From Methanomicrobiales archaeon (GTDB lineage: Archaea; Halobacteriota; Methanomicrobia; Methanomicrobiales; Methanospirillaceae), in the NCBI GenBank assembly GCA_012520015.1, contig JAAYPD010000278.1:1-5445 (forward strand): a stretch of 5,445 nucleotides of DNA, written 5' to 3'. Positions 1-5,239 of the stretch are shown one piece after another. Under the pieces are notes generated by a model. The model was not told the DNA's origin. It saw only the letters and a list, made by a program, of their open reading frames with translations, and did not search any database. Both the position numbers and the translations under genes were made by a program. Position 1 is the first letter of the stretch; every line of letters begins with the position of its first letter.

Positions 1-173
1 ATAACAGATCCAAGGAGATTTCCCTGAATAATCTCTTTTCCTGGGTTTGGTGAAATGATATCCGGATGAGAGAAGATAAGTCCCGGGTTTTGTAAGTTTG
101 TAAAAAATCCGGTAAAATCAGAACTGTCGCCTGGCACTAACAAATATGGATCACAAGTGGCTTTTGCCGTTCT
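1..173 (-). CDS. Possible partial coding frame running off the left edge, unknown function
   Basis: The minus strand has an uninterrupted frame of 57 codons from just after a TGA (174-176) to the window edge. The translation includes DPYLLVPGDSSDFTGFF and later SHPDIISPNPGKEIIQGNLL, a balanced composition with codon use similar to the neighbouring genes. I do not recognise a family. There is no ATG; TTG at 143 and GTG at 137 are the possible starts, and neither has a convincing Shine-Dalgarno sequence. A GGTGA lies at 178-174 but is too far away. It could be the N-terminal part of a gene continuing to the left, a remnant whose upstream part has decayed, or chance. A run of six T on this strand (107-102) falls inside the frame and could instead be a pyrC-distal terminator. 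Confidence 0.3.
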
Positions 174-313
174 TCACCTATTAAACGCCCTCAGCCAGGC
201 GGTGCCTTTAAATGTACCGTTTCCGGGTTGTCCCGTGGATCACCCTATGAGTCCTCATCTTATCACCCGGGGACCTATGGAAACGAGGAGAGGCACTACC
301 TGTTAATTTGCTT
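174..313. other. Intergenic stretch downstream of pyrC, rich in small inverted repeats
   Basis: No coding frame is convincing here. Several short inverted repeats are visible. GTCCC (230-234) pairs with GGGAC (270-274). CCGGGT (223-228) pairs with ACCCGG (265-270), as an alternative to the first pair. ATGAG/CTCAT (247-258) encloses a two-base loop. CGCC (186-189) pairs with GGCG (198-201). Just outside, GGC-TTTT-GCC (159-168) forms a minimal hairpin. This may be a structured 3' untranslated region of the pyrC transcript or a small RNA. I looked for hallmarks of tRNA, SRP RNA and RNase P RNA and found none. Confidence 0.25.
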
Positions 314-1612
314 TCAAAGGCTATAACCTCTTCCTGGAATCCATAGCCCTGTACCTGATGTATTGTCTGTAAATTCAGGCCGGAAAAATTCTCCGTTATC
401 GAAAATAACCTCTCCGCCAAGGATTGTCTGCACCGGAAATACCGCTCTCATCCCTTCGTACGGAGACCAGCCCGCATTACTATGCAGGTTATCGGTCAGG
501 ACAACGGTCAGTTCATCCGGATAGATGGCAAAATCTGCCCTGTCCCCTTTTAAGAACCCGGCCCTCCTTATCCCAAGGATATCAGAGGGTGCCGTGGAGG
601 TTTTCGTGATTATATCGGTAATGCCAATCTTCTTCTCTTTTGCCAGGGCCATCAGCAGTGGGATCATCGTCTCTACTCCCGGAATACCAGACGGCGCATT
701 TATGAATTCCTGGTCCTTTTCCTCTCTTGTATGCGGGGCATGATCAGACCCGATAACATCAATCATCTCCCAGCATGAGAATAGTTCCCGCCGCACGGAC
801 TCTGAGCGAAGTGGAGGGTTTACTTTCCCGTACGCATCATCAGGATTAAATGTCTCATAGGACAGGAAGAGATGGTGGGGGGTTACTTCACGGATGGCAG
901 TACTGCCTGGTATTGCACGGACAGCATCAGCAGATGAGAGATGGCAAAAGTAAAGATCGCAGCGGCCATTGGATCTGTTCAGGTCAAGAACATCTTTTAT
1001 CACCTTAACCTCCCCGGCGACCGGGCGGAGATCATCATGATCAGTGAGCAGACAGTCCTGGCCTTGTGTCACCTGCTCGGCATGTATGGTCATAAGGCCA
1101 CCAAGTTTTGAGATCTCTCTCATCGAGCTTGAAAGAACATCTGACGAAACCGTCTCCCCATAGCTTGAAGGACCGGCAAATGTCTCGCCAAATGCAAAAA
1201 CCCCTGCCTGCCACATACCTTTCAGGTCTGCATCCCCTGTAACTCCGCCATTTATCGCAAACCTTGCAAAACTCTGGTTGGCTGCAAGTTTTACCCGGTC
1301 CTTTACCCTTCCTGGAGTAATCAGGGGAGGAACAGTATTTGGCTGATCCACTACTGCCGTTACCCCTCCGGCAACTGCGCTCCTTGTCCCGCTCTCCCAT
1401 GTCTCCTTCTCTTTTTGAGAACCATCTCTCATGTGGACATGTAAGTCGGTCCCTGCAGGGAGCACCGTCTTTCCCCTGCAATTAATCTCAAGATCAGCTC
1501 TCAATGCCGATCCGATATGCCTTACAAGACCGTCTTCGATGGTGATATCTGCAATCCTTCCTCCAGGGATCAGGACATCCCTGAGCACAAGTATCTCCCT
1601 GGTTTTACTCAT
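314..1612 (-). CDS. pyrC: Dihydroorotase
   Basis: Cytosolic metal-dependent amidohydrolase that interconverts N-carbamoyl-aspartate and dihydroorotate, the third step of de novo pyrimidine synthesis. The 432 residues fit the usual length of the class I-type enzyme. The metal-binding signature is TDLHVHMRD (His58, His60, with Arg62 as likely substrate ligand), followed by AGGVTAVVDQPNT (81-93). Other expected metal or catalytic positions are His177 (TIHAEQ), His224 (FCHLSS) and Asp290 in GSDHAPH. Substrate-loop motifs PHHLFLS (245-251), NPPLR (265-269) and GIPGVET (309-315) are present. The bridging position usually held by a carboxylated lysine seems to be Glu143 (FGETFAG), a replacement I recall in archaeal members. 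The ATG is the only good start: an in-frame TGA lies 39-42 bases upstream with no other ATG, and purine-rich AAGGATTAAGGCAGAAG precedes it. It follows the DUF4349 gene by 124 bases. Confidence 0.95.
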   Translation of the reverse strand: MSKTREILVLRDVLIPGGRIADITIEDGLVRHIGSALRADLEINCRGKTVLPAGTDLHVHMRDGSQKEKETWESGTRSAVAGGVTAVVDQPNTVPPLITPGRVKDRVKLAANQSFARFAINGGVTGDADLKGMWQAGVFAFGETFAGPSSYGETVSSDVLSSSMREISKLGGLMTIHAEQVTQGQDCLLTDHDDLRPVAGEVKVIKDVLDLNRSNGRCDLYFCHLSSADAVRAIPGSTAIREVTPHHLFLSYETFNPDDAYGKVNPPLRSESVRRELFSCWEMIDVIGSDHAPHTREEKDQEFINAPSGIPGVETMIPLLMALAKEKKIGITDIITKTSTAPSDILGIRRAGFLKGDRADFAIYPDELTVVLTDNLHSNAGWSPYEGMRAVFPVQTILGGEVIFDNGEFFRPEFTDNTSGTGLWIPGRGYSL

Positions 1613-1736
1613 CTTCTGCCTTAATCCTTTACCTTTTCTTCTCTGTTCCGGTCACCTGTTATCTGCATTCCGGATAATGTTCCCGCTCGCTGTTCCTGTT
1701 CCTGATTATTCCCTTGTTTCCGGTTCGGTCAACTGT
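1613..1736. repeat. Intergenic stretch with an imperfect direct repeat, upstream of pyrC
   Basis: This 124-base gap between the DUF4349 gene and pyrC is strongly pyrimidine-rich on the plus strand (purine-rich on the pyrC-coding strand). TTCCGGTCACCTGTT (1646-1660) reappears as TTCCGGTTCGGTCAACTGTT (1718-1737), the same sequence with five extra bases and one mismatch. TGTTCC also recurs (1644-1649, 1691-1696, 1697-1702). TTATC (1659-1663) and GATAA (1673-1677) form a small inverted repeat between them. The repeats could be a regulatory site for pyrC or simply low-complexity drift. No clear TATA box was identified. Confidence 0.35.
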
Positions 1737-2615
1737 TTACCCCTGCCTGTTCTTTACTCTCCGCTGGTATACCCAGTAGCCTGCCCCTGCAAGAATCAGT
1801 ACAGGTAACAATGTCAGAATTGCGATAAACAGCCAGACAACGGTGTCCACAAATCCTGCAATACCTTCACTTATAACCCCGGGTATTGAGTACCCTTCAG
1901 GAGTCTCAACCTGCAGAGGTTCAGACAGGCTTACTGATATGGTTGATAACATTATCCGGTTATCAAGATACTTCATCCTGCCGAAAATACGGTCAAGCTC
2001 CAGCTGGACCCGTTCAATCTCCTTTTGTACAACAAGTATTTCAGTGACATTCTGGCCCCTGGACAGTAAACGGTTATATTGTGTAAGCTGATTTGACAGG
2101 GAGTCACGCTGCGCCTCAAGGTCAACATACTCTTCTGTAACGTCTTCTGCGCTCACTGAGCTTGACAGAACCCTTCCGATAGCACTTATCTTTGCAAGAG
2201 CATCATCGAAATATTCGGCAGGGACCCTTATCGTAACCGAACCTGTATACCTGTTTTTTGTCCCGGCATAGACCGACAAGGACTGGATAAGACCATCATA
2301 CCGCCCTGCAATCTCTTTTACTTCTTCTGCGGATGCCGTAACATTGGCAACTTCAATCTTTATATTCGCTGTTTTAATGATCTTCTGGTCCTGTACCTGG
2401 AGCCTTTTTGACGCCCTGTCTGCATATCCTGCTGCCATTTGGGGGGAAGGGACTGAAAACAGTGTATTTTCATCGCTCTCTCCCTCATACATGACCGGTT
2501 CCCAGACTGCATCCTTTGAAAGTGCCAATGGCTCTGAGCTTTCAAAGGATGTACACCCGGCAGATAAAAACGCCAGGGTAAACAGGATAAGCATCAGAAA
2601 AATTGTCTTATTCAT
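1737..2615 (-). CDS. DUF4349 lipoprotein with C-terminal membrane anchor
   Basis: The 292-residue protein starts with a lipoprotein signal: charged N-terminus, hydrophobic stretch at residues 5-18 and lipobox LSAGC with Cys21 as the lipid-modified residue. A low-complexity linker follows, then the DUF4349 domain at about 75-235. It includes IIKTANIKIEVANV, YTGSVTIRVPAEYFDDAL and the region VTEEYVDLEAQ. Residues about 159-215 are Glu/Gln/Leu-rich and likely form a coiled coil. One transmembrane helix (about 256-283) is followed by basic YQRRVKNR, so the bulk is outside the membrane, held at both ends. The family's molecular role is not established; a cell-surface or envelope role is inference. 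The start is fixed because a TAA lies two codons upstream. There is no Shine-Dalgarno sequence, and a TATA-like box about 25 bases upstream suggests a leaderless mRNA. Confidence 0.88.
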   Translation of the reverse strand: MNKTIFLMLILFTLAFLSAGCTSFESSEPLALSKDAVWEPVMYEGESDENTLFSVPSPQMAAGYADRASKRLQVQDQKIIKTANIKIEVANVTASAEEVKEIAGRYDGLIQSLSVYAGTKNRYTGSVTIRVPAEYFDDALAKISAIGRVLSSSVSAEDVTEEYVDLEAQRDSLSNQLTQYNRLLSRGQNVTEILVVQKEIERVQLELDRIFGRMKYLDNRIMLSTISVSLSEPLQVETPEGYSIPGVISEGIAGFVDTVVWLFIAILTLLPVLILAGAGYWVYQRRVKNRQG

Positions 2616-2636
2616 GCATTATACTGGATATACCAG

Positions 2637-2643
2637 AATAAAA
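2637..2643 (-). promoter_or_regulatory. Candidate TATA box for the DUF4349 gene
   Basis: On the minus strand TTTTATT is centred about 25 bases before the ATG at 2615. This matches the usual archaeal TATA-to-start-site distance and would place transcription initiation at or next to the start codon. It fits the absence of a ribosome binding site. The same T-rich tract could help terminate transcription from the upstream stress-protein gene: it follows a small TTCAG-GTCTT-CTGAA inverted repeat. Confidence 0.4.
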
Positions 2644-2680
2644 GAATGGTGGTTACTTCAGAAGACCTGAAATTTACCTT

Positions 2681-3124
2681 TTACCTTACCACAACTGTGC
2701 TGACTTTTGCATGGGTCATGATATAGGTGCTGACACTTCCAAGCAGGATCCTGGCCCCAAGACCCTTCCCGGTAGAGCCGACCGCTATAAGGGAAGCACC
2801 AACTTCTTCAGCGGTTTTTAAGATTTCATTCCTTGGATCACCTATCCTTACGATGATCTCGACATCCACATTCCGGTCATGAGCAAGTTCCTTTGCCCTG
2901 TTGATGACCTGCTCTTTCTCTTCCTGCACTATCCGCTCGCGTATCTCATGTAAAGTTGAAATGCCCTCGTACCCTGCTGCTCCGTCAAGTGCAGCATATT
3001 TCGAAGGTGAGATAACATACAGGGCACATGCTCTTCCTTCTTCTTTTATGTGTTCTAATACCCAGATAAGGGCATTGAACCCTTCAGGAGATCCGTCGAT
3101 GGCAACTAACATTGTCCCTGTCAT
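2681..3124 (-). CDS. Universal stress protein (UspA family), ATP-binding type
   Basis: Small cytosolic alpha/beta nucleotide-binding protein, a single Usp domain of 147 residues from the chosen start. The N-terminal strand and acidic residue MLVAIDGS (5-12) are typical. RIGDPRNEIL (93-102) is the usual second signature. The ATP-binding loop G-x2-G-x9-G-S is complete (Gly116, Gly119, Gly129, Ser130), so this is the ATP-binding subclass, not the UspA-like non-binding one. Target and physiological role cannot be read from sequence. The frame is open to an ATG at 3172, which would add 16 residues (MRSVIMISYRDKNHLT) unlike the family. I prefer 3124 because the domain begins almost at once and a TATA-like box lies about 34 bases upstream. 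Met5 at 3112 is another possibility. The gene is divergent from the UPF0316 gene. Confidence 0.9.
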   Translation of the reverse strand: MTGTMLVAIDGSPEGFNALIWVLEHIKEEGRACALYVISPSKYAALDGAAGYEGISTLHEIRERIVQEEKEQVINRAKELAHDRNVDVEIIVRIGDPRNEILKTAEEVGASLIAVGSTGKGLGARILLGSVSTYIMTHAKVSTVVVR

Positions 3125-3155
3125 AGTGAGATGGTTTTTGTCCCGATAACTTATC

Positions 3156-3161
3156 ATTATA
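3156..3161 (-). promoter_or_regulatory. Candidate TATA box for the universal stress protein gene
   Basis: On the minus strand GTTATAATGATAAG contains TATAAT centred about 34 bases before the ATG at 3124. Initiation 25-27 bases downstream would give a leader of about 8 bases, which fits the lack of a Shine-Dalgarno sequence. If the true start were the ATG at 3172 this box would lie inside the gene. Confidence 0.35.
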
Positions 3162-3225
3162 ACGGAACGCATGGGATCAAATGAACATCAGGAGATCTTC
3201 ACCAAATTTCCACTTTGTTCGACAG

Positions 3226-3234
3226 TTATAATTA
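3226..3234 (+). promoter_or_regulatory. Candidate TATA box for the UPF0316 gene
   Basis: TTATAATTA is centred about 33 bases before the ATG at 3263, predicting a leader of only about 6 bases. No Shine-Dalgarno sequence precedes that ATG (TTCAGTTGCTTT), so near-leaderless translation is likely. The 138-base divergent gap (3125-3262) thus seems to hold one box for each direction. Confidence 0.45.
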
Positions 3235-3262
3235 GAAGAGCATCCGAGTATTCAGTTGCTTT

Positions 3263-3865
3263 ATGGAAATCGGATTTCTCACGTCTGATCTTTTCGCATT
3301 TGGGGTTGTGCCGGTTCTAATCTTTCTGGCAAGGATCTGCGACGTCTCTATTGGCACCATCAGGTATATCCTGATTGCAAAGGGATTTAAATACATTGCT
3401 CCAGTATTCGGGTTCTTTGAAGTAACTATCTGGCTGCTTGCAATAGGGCAGGTTATGGCAAATATCACAAATCCTATCTGTTATATTGCATATGGAGCAG
3501 GTTTTGCATCAGGCACATATATCGGGATGGAACTTGAGGAACGGATGAGACTTGGGATGGCAATTATACGGCTGATAACCCCTCATCCACCAGGGGAATT
3601 TATTGCAAGACTGCGCCAGTATGGTTATGGGGTTACCAACTTTGCCGGCGAAGGCGCAAACGGGACGGTCCATATCATCTTCATGGTTGTAAAAAGGTCG
3701 AAAATTCCCCACCTTATACCACTGATAAGAGACTTTCATCCCCATACGTTTTATACAATAGAGGATGTCAGGACGGCAAGTGAAGGTATCTACCCGATTG
3801 AAGTGAAAAACAATCCATTTCTCTTCTTTAAACGACCATTTTACTTTATAGGGAAGAGAAAATAA
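3263..3865 (+). CDS. UPF0316 family membrane protein (DUF5698 + DUF2179)
   Basis: The 200-residue protein has an N-terminal membrane domain with three predicted helices at about 10-29, 43-65 and 70-90. It carries the family signature ARICDVSIGTIRYILIAKG (23-41) and FGFFEVTIWLLAIGQ (49-63). The C-terminal half (about 110-175) is a soluble DUF2179-type alpha/beta domain with YGYGVTNFAGEGANGTVHII and FYTIEDVR. The length is normal for the family, usually annotated UPF0316. The biochemical role is unknown; the soluble domain resembles small-ligand sensing modules, which is inference only. The last 25 bases overlap, convergently, the end of the truncated AlbA_2 reading frame. That overlap suggests the foreign material to the right was joined exactly at the end of this gene, and the gene itself appears intact. 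Confidence 0.9.
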   Translation: MEIGFLTSDLFAFGVVPVLIFLARICDVSIGTIRYILIAKGFKYIAPVFGFFEVTIWLLAIGQVMANITNPICYIAYGAGFASGTYIGMELEERMRLGMAIIRLITPHPPGEFIARLRQYGYGVTNFAGEGANGTVHIIFMVVKRSKIPHLIPLIRDFHPHTFYTIEDVRTASEGIYPIEVKNNPFLFFKRPFYFIGKRK

Positions 3866-4080
3866 TAGATGGAACTGGTTATCTTCTCAATCGCATCTTT
3901 TACGTTTGTGCCAATTATCTTTCCAGAGTCTGATATACCAACCAGTATTGTTCCACCTTCTGAATTTGCAAAAGCGGCAATTTCGTGGTGGATATCTTTC
4001 ACCACCTTCTCCTTGAATTCAAGCTTTTCAGACTCTCCGGGCTTTATCAGGTAGATGAGATCTTCAATGTTCATTAGCAT
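3841..4080 (-). pseudogene. Isolated N-terminal AlbA_2 (Schlafen-type) DNA-binding domain, truncated gene
   Basis: The 79-codon frame encodes the start of an AlbA_2 domain. Residues 14-24 (PGESEKLEFKE) hold the characteristic E-x-x-x-L-E-F-K motif. IAAFANSEGGTILVGISDSG (34-53) is the domain core. Complete relatives run 400-550 residues, with an ATPase-like and a winged-helix part after this domain. Here the similarity ends near residue 70 (EKITSSI), and the last residues (YYFLFPIK) are read from the antisense of the UPF0316 gene's end. The frame starts with ATG-CTA-ATG, so Met3 (4074) is also possible; neither has a Shine-Dalgarno sequence. It sits downstream of, not upstream of, the separate C-terminal piece at 4578-5239, so the two are not halves of one simply interrupted gene. 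A small functional DNA-binding protein cannot be excluded. Confidence 0.75.
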
Positions 4081-4086
4081 AGTTCA

Positions 4087-4169
4087 ATCGTTGCATGAGT
4101 AATGTTTAACGATATGGTTTTATCGTTCAATTTTTCAGGTGAACGATGTGAACGATAAACCTGCACGAT
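4087..4169. repeat. Cluster of AACGAT/ATCGTT hexamers, possible operator
   Basis: Six related hexamers lie within 83 bases: ATCGTT at 4087-4092 and 4122-4127, AACGAT at 4108-4113, 4142-4147 and 4151-4156, and CACGAT at 4164-4169. Two form an imperfect inverted repeat with ten-base arms, TTTAACGATA (4105-4114) and TATCGTTCAA (4121-4130). Two form a direct repeat GAACGAT (4141-4147 and 4150-4156) with a nine-base period, close to one helical turn. The cluster starts seven bases before the ATG of the AlbA_2 remnant, the place expected for an autoregulatory operator. No plasmid-type replication gene accompanies it, so an iteron origin is less likely. Confidence 0.5.
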
Positions 4170-4296
4170 AATACTTGTCCATGTATTGTCTTATTACAAG
4201 TTCCTTGCCAAATCTGGTAAGAGGAGAGGACAGAGCTTTTCTTTCTCCACCTGGTGATCACTCAGTAACTATTAATTCTGGTGATGAGTCTCTGCT
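4170..4296. other. Gap between methyltransferase relic and hexamer cluster, nothing recognised
   Basis: Short open frames exist on the minus strand, for example one reading GKELVIRQYMDKYYRAG at about 4217-4158. None is longer than about 45 codons or resembles a family I know. The stretch may be further decayed methyltransferase sequence or simple spacer. No terminator-like T-run of note follows the relic on the minus strand. Confidence 0.3.
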
Positions 4297-4476
4297 TTAT
4301 GAGACAAGCCAGATTCTCTTTCCAGGGGAGAGTTCGTCCTGCAGGCCATAGGTTTCGATAAATATTTTATTGTTCTCCTCTTCGAGAGATAGCATGTTTA
4401 TGGTCATCTCCTGCCAGTGGGTGCGGAATTTCTGGTAGGAGGCTTCGATGGTTGGAGAGAGGTATTTTCCTTGTAT
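4297..4476 (-). pseudogene. Relic of a PglX/BrxX-like adenine-specific DNA methyltransferase
   Basis: An open stretch of 59 codons between a TGA (4477-4479) and a TAA (4297-4299) reads SPTIEASYQKFRTHWQEMT (residues 7-25), then LEEENNKIFIETYGLQDELS (31-50). The E-E-N-N-[RK]-[IL]-F-I-x-x-Y-G-L-x-x-E-L-[ST]-P pattern is characteristic, from memory, of the region after the methyltransferase core in PglX, the BREX phage-resistance methyltransferase, and related type II/IIG enzymes. Intact PglX is about 1,100-1,200 residues, so roughly 5% remains. Past ELSP the frame diverges (GKRIWLVS) and stops. There is no plausible start: the relic begins after two in-frame stops. It lies between two AlbA_2-type remnants on the same strand, and all catalytic motifs are missing, so it is not an active enzyme. 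Confidence 0.7.
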
Positions 4477-4577
4477 TCAGACTCATATTATGTCCTTGAG
4501 ATGGTGTGAACCTCAGGTCTTCCACGAGCAGGTAATTGGTAACATACAGTAACAATCATCGGTACAAATCATACATT
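4477..4577. other. Spacer between the ATPase pseudogene and the methyltransferase relic
   Basis: A minus-strand frame beginning with TTG at 4555 passes through here and overlaps the relic in a different frame, reading VTNYLLVEDLRFTPSQGHN. It could be displaced methyltransferase sequence put out of frame by an indel near 4475-4490, but I cannot match it to a family. Nothing else is recognised. Confidence 0.25.
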
Positions 4578-5239
4578 CTATCCGTCCCTTTTCACAGAAT
4601 TCCCAGATAATTTTTTCCTATTTTTTGTTATCCGGTATTTCTGCGTTGGAGTCTTTGGTGAATCGGGCTGGATCATCTCAGCAAATTCTGCATCAATAGC
4701 CGGTTTCAGGTAATCATGCATGAACGTAGGACGGTGATTCAATCCGAGGCAAGACGTCGCTTCTTTTACACTCAAGGGTGTACCATTCAGACATTGGAGA
4801 AGCCGGATTACTTGTTCGGTTACATGTTCGGTTACTTGTTCGGTTATGTATATCGCCCGATTCTCTGCAAGAAAAACTGTAACCCTGACCCGCATCCCGA
4901 TCTCTTCGATAACTGGTTCCAAAAGTCCCTGCTCAGCAGCCTCCCCAATTACCCTGGGAAACCCGGTTCCCCACTGCTCGATAGGATCCAGCTCCCGAAA
5001 CACCCGGGCAATAACCCGGTTCCGAATCTTTGAAACCCCTGACTTATGCCAGAAAGGAGGATGCCTGGGTTTTCAACCTCTATCTGGTCATCAAAGAACG
5101 ATACCCGGATCGGTGCTCCTATTTGTGAATAATCTGCATGGACAAGAGCGTTAATGATAACCTCCCTGAGCATGGTGAGAGGAATACTCCAGACATCTTT
5201 TCGTCTGATCTCAGAGAAGTTAAAGATTGCTTCACTCAT
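4578..5239 (-). pseudogene. Frameshifted AlbA_2-family ATPase-like/RecG-like protein, C-terminal half
   Basis: Two frames carry consecutive parts of one protein. The first (5239 to about 5037) reads RRKDVWSIPLTMLREVIINA, then HADYSQIGAPIRVSFFDD and EVENPG: the GHKL-like HATPase_c_4 region of RecG-related AlbA_2 proteins. The second (about 5039 to 4578) continues GVSKIRNRVIARVFRELDP and EQWGTGFPRV, then a T-E-x-V repeat linker and a C-terminal winged helix with NHRPTFMHDYLKPAIDAEF and QKYRIT. The join is a GGGG run (5039-5036 on this strand). One extra G would restore a continuous, family-like sequence, so a one-base deletion or a sequencing error is the simplest reading. The segment between NPG and GVSK is also a few residues short compared with relatives. 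The end (TAG at 4578) looks natural. Such proteins are common in defence islands beside BREX or type I restriction genes; their biochemical function is unsettled. Confidence 0.82.
4808..4843 (-). repeat. Three tandem 12-base units encoding an E-[QH]-V-T linker
   Basis: TTACTTGTTCGG (4808-4819), TTACATGTTCGG (4820-4831) and TTACTTGTTCGG (4832-4843) follow without gaps and differ at one base. On the coding strand they give TEQVTEHVTEQV between the ATPase-like and winged-helix domains. Related AlbA_2 proteins show a similar T-[DE]-x-V repeat linker, so this is a family feature kept in the pseudogene and a likely slippage site. Confidence 0.85.

Noticed and set aside
160..290. tRNA, SRP RNA or RNase P RNA
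   Set aside because: No T-arm consensus, no GGAAGG/tetraloop S-domain motif and no RNase P core motifs were found on either strand.
208..420. 70-codon minus-strand frame overlapping the end of pyrC
   Set aside because: Half of it lies antisense-free but out of frame inside the conserved C-terminus of pyrC, it has no family-like motif, and the rest is the inverted-repeat region.
1041..1481. 146-codon minus-strand frame within pyrC
   Set aside because: It is fully inside the dihydroorotase gene in another frame, and its Arg/Gly/Cys-rich translation is typical of a shadow frame.
4367..4555. 62-codon minus-strand frame starting with TTG
   Set aside because: In its second half the PglX-like motif is in a different frame. 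The first half might be displaced relic sequence, but I cannot support it as a gene.
4808..4843. Tandem repeats as a CRISPR array or iterons
   Set aside because: The units are 12 bases without spacers and translate in frame to a known type of linker.
4716..5154. Plus-strand frames of 105 and 102 codons
   Set aside because: Both are antisense to the AlbA_2-family pseudogene, which carries clear conserved motifs; the FGYMFGYLFGY run is just the antisense of the 12-base repeat.
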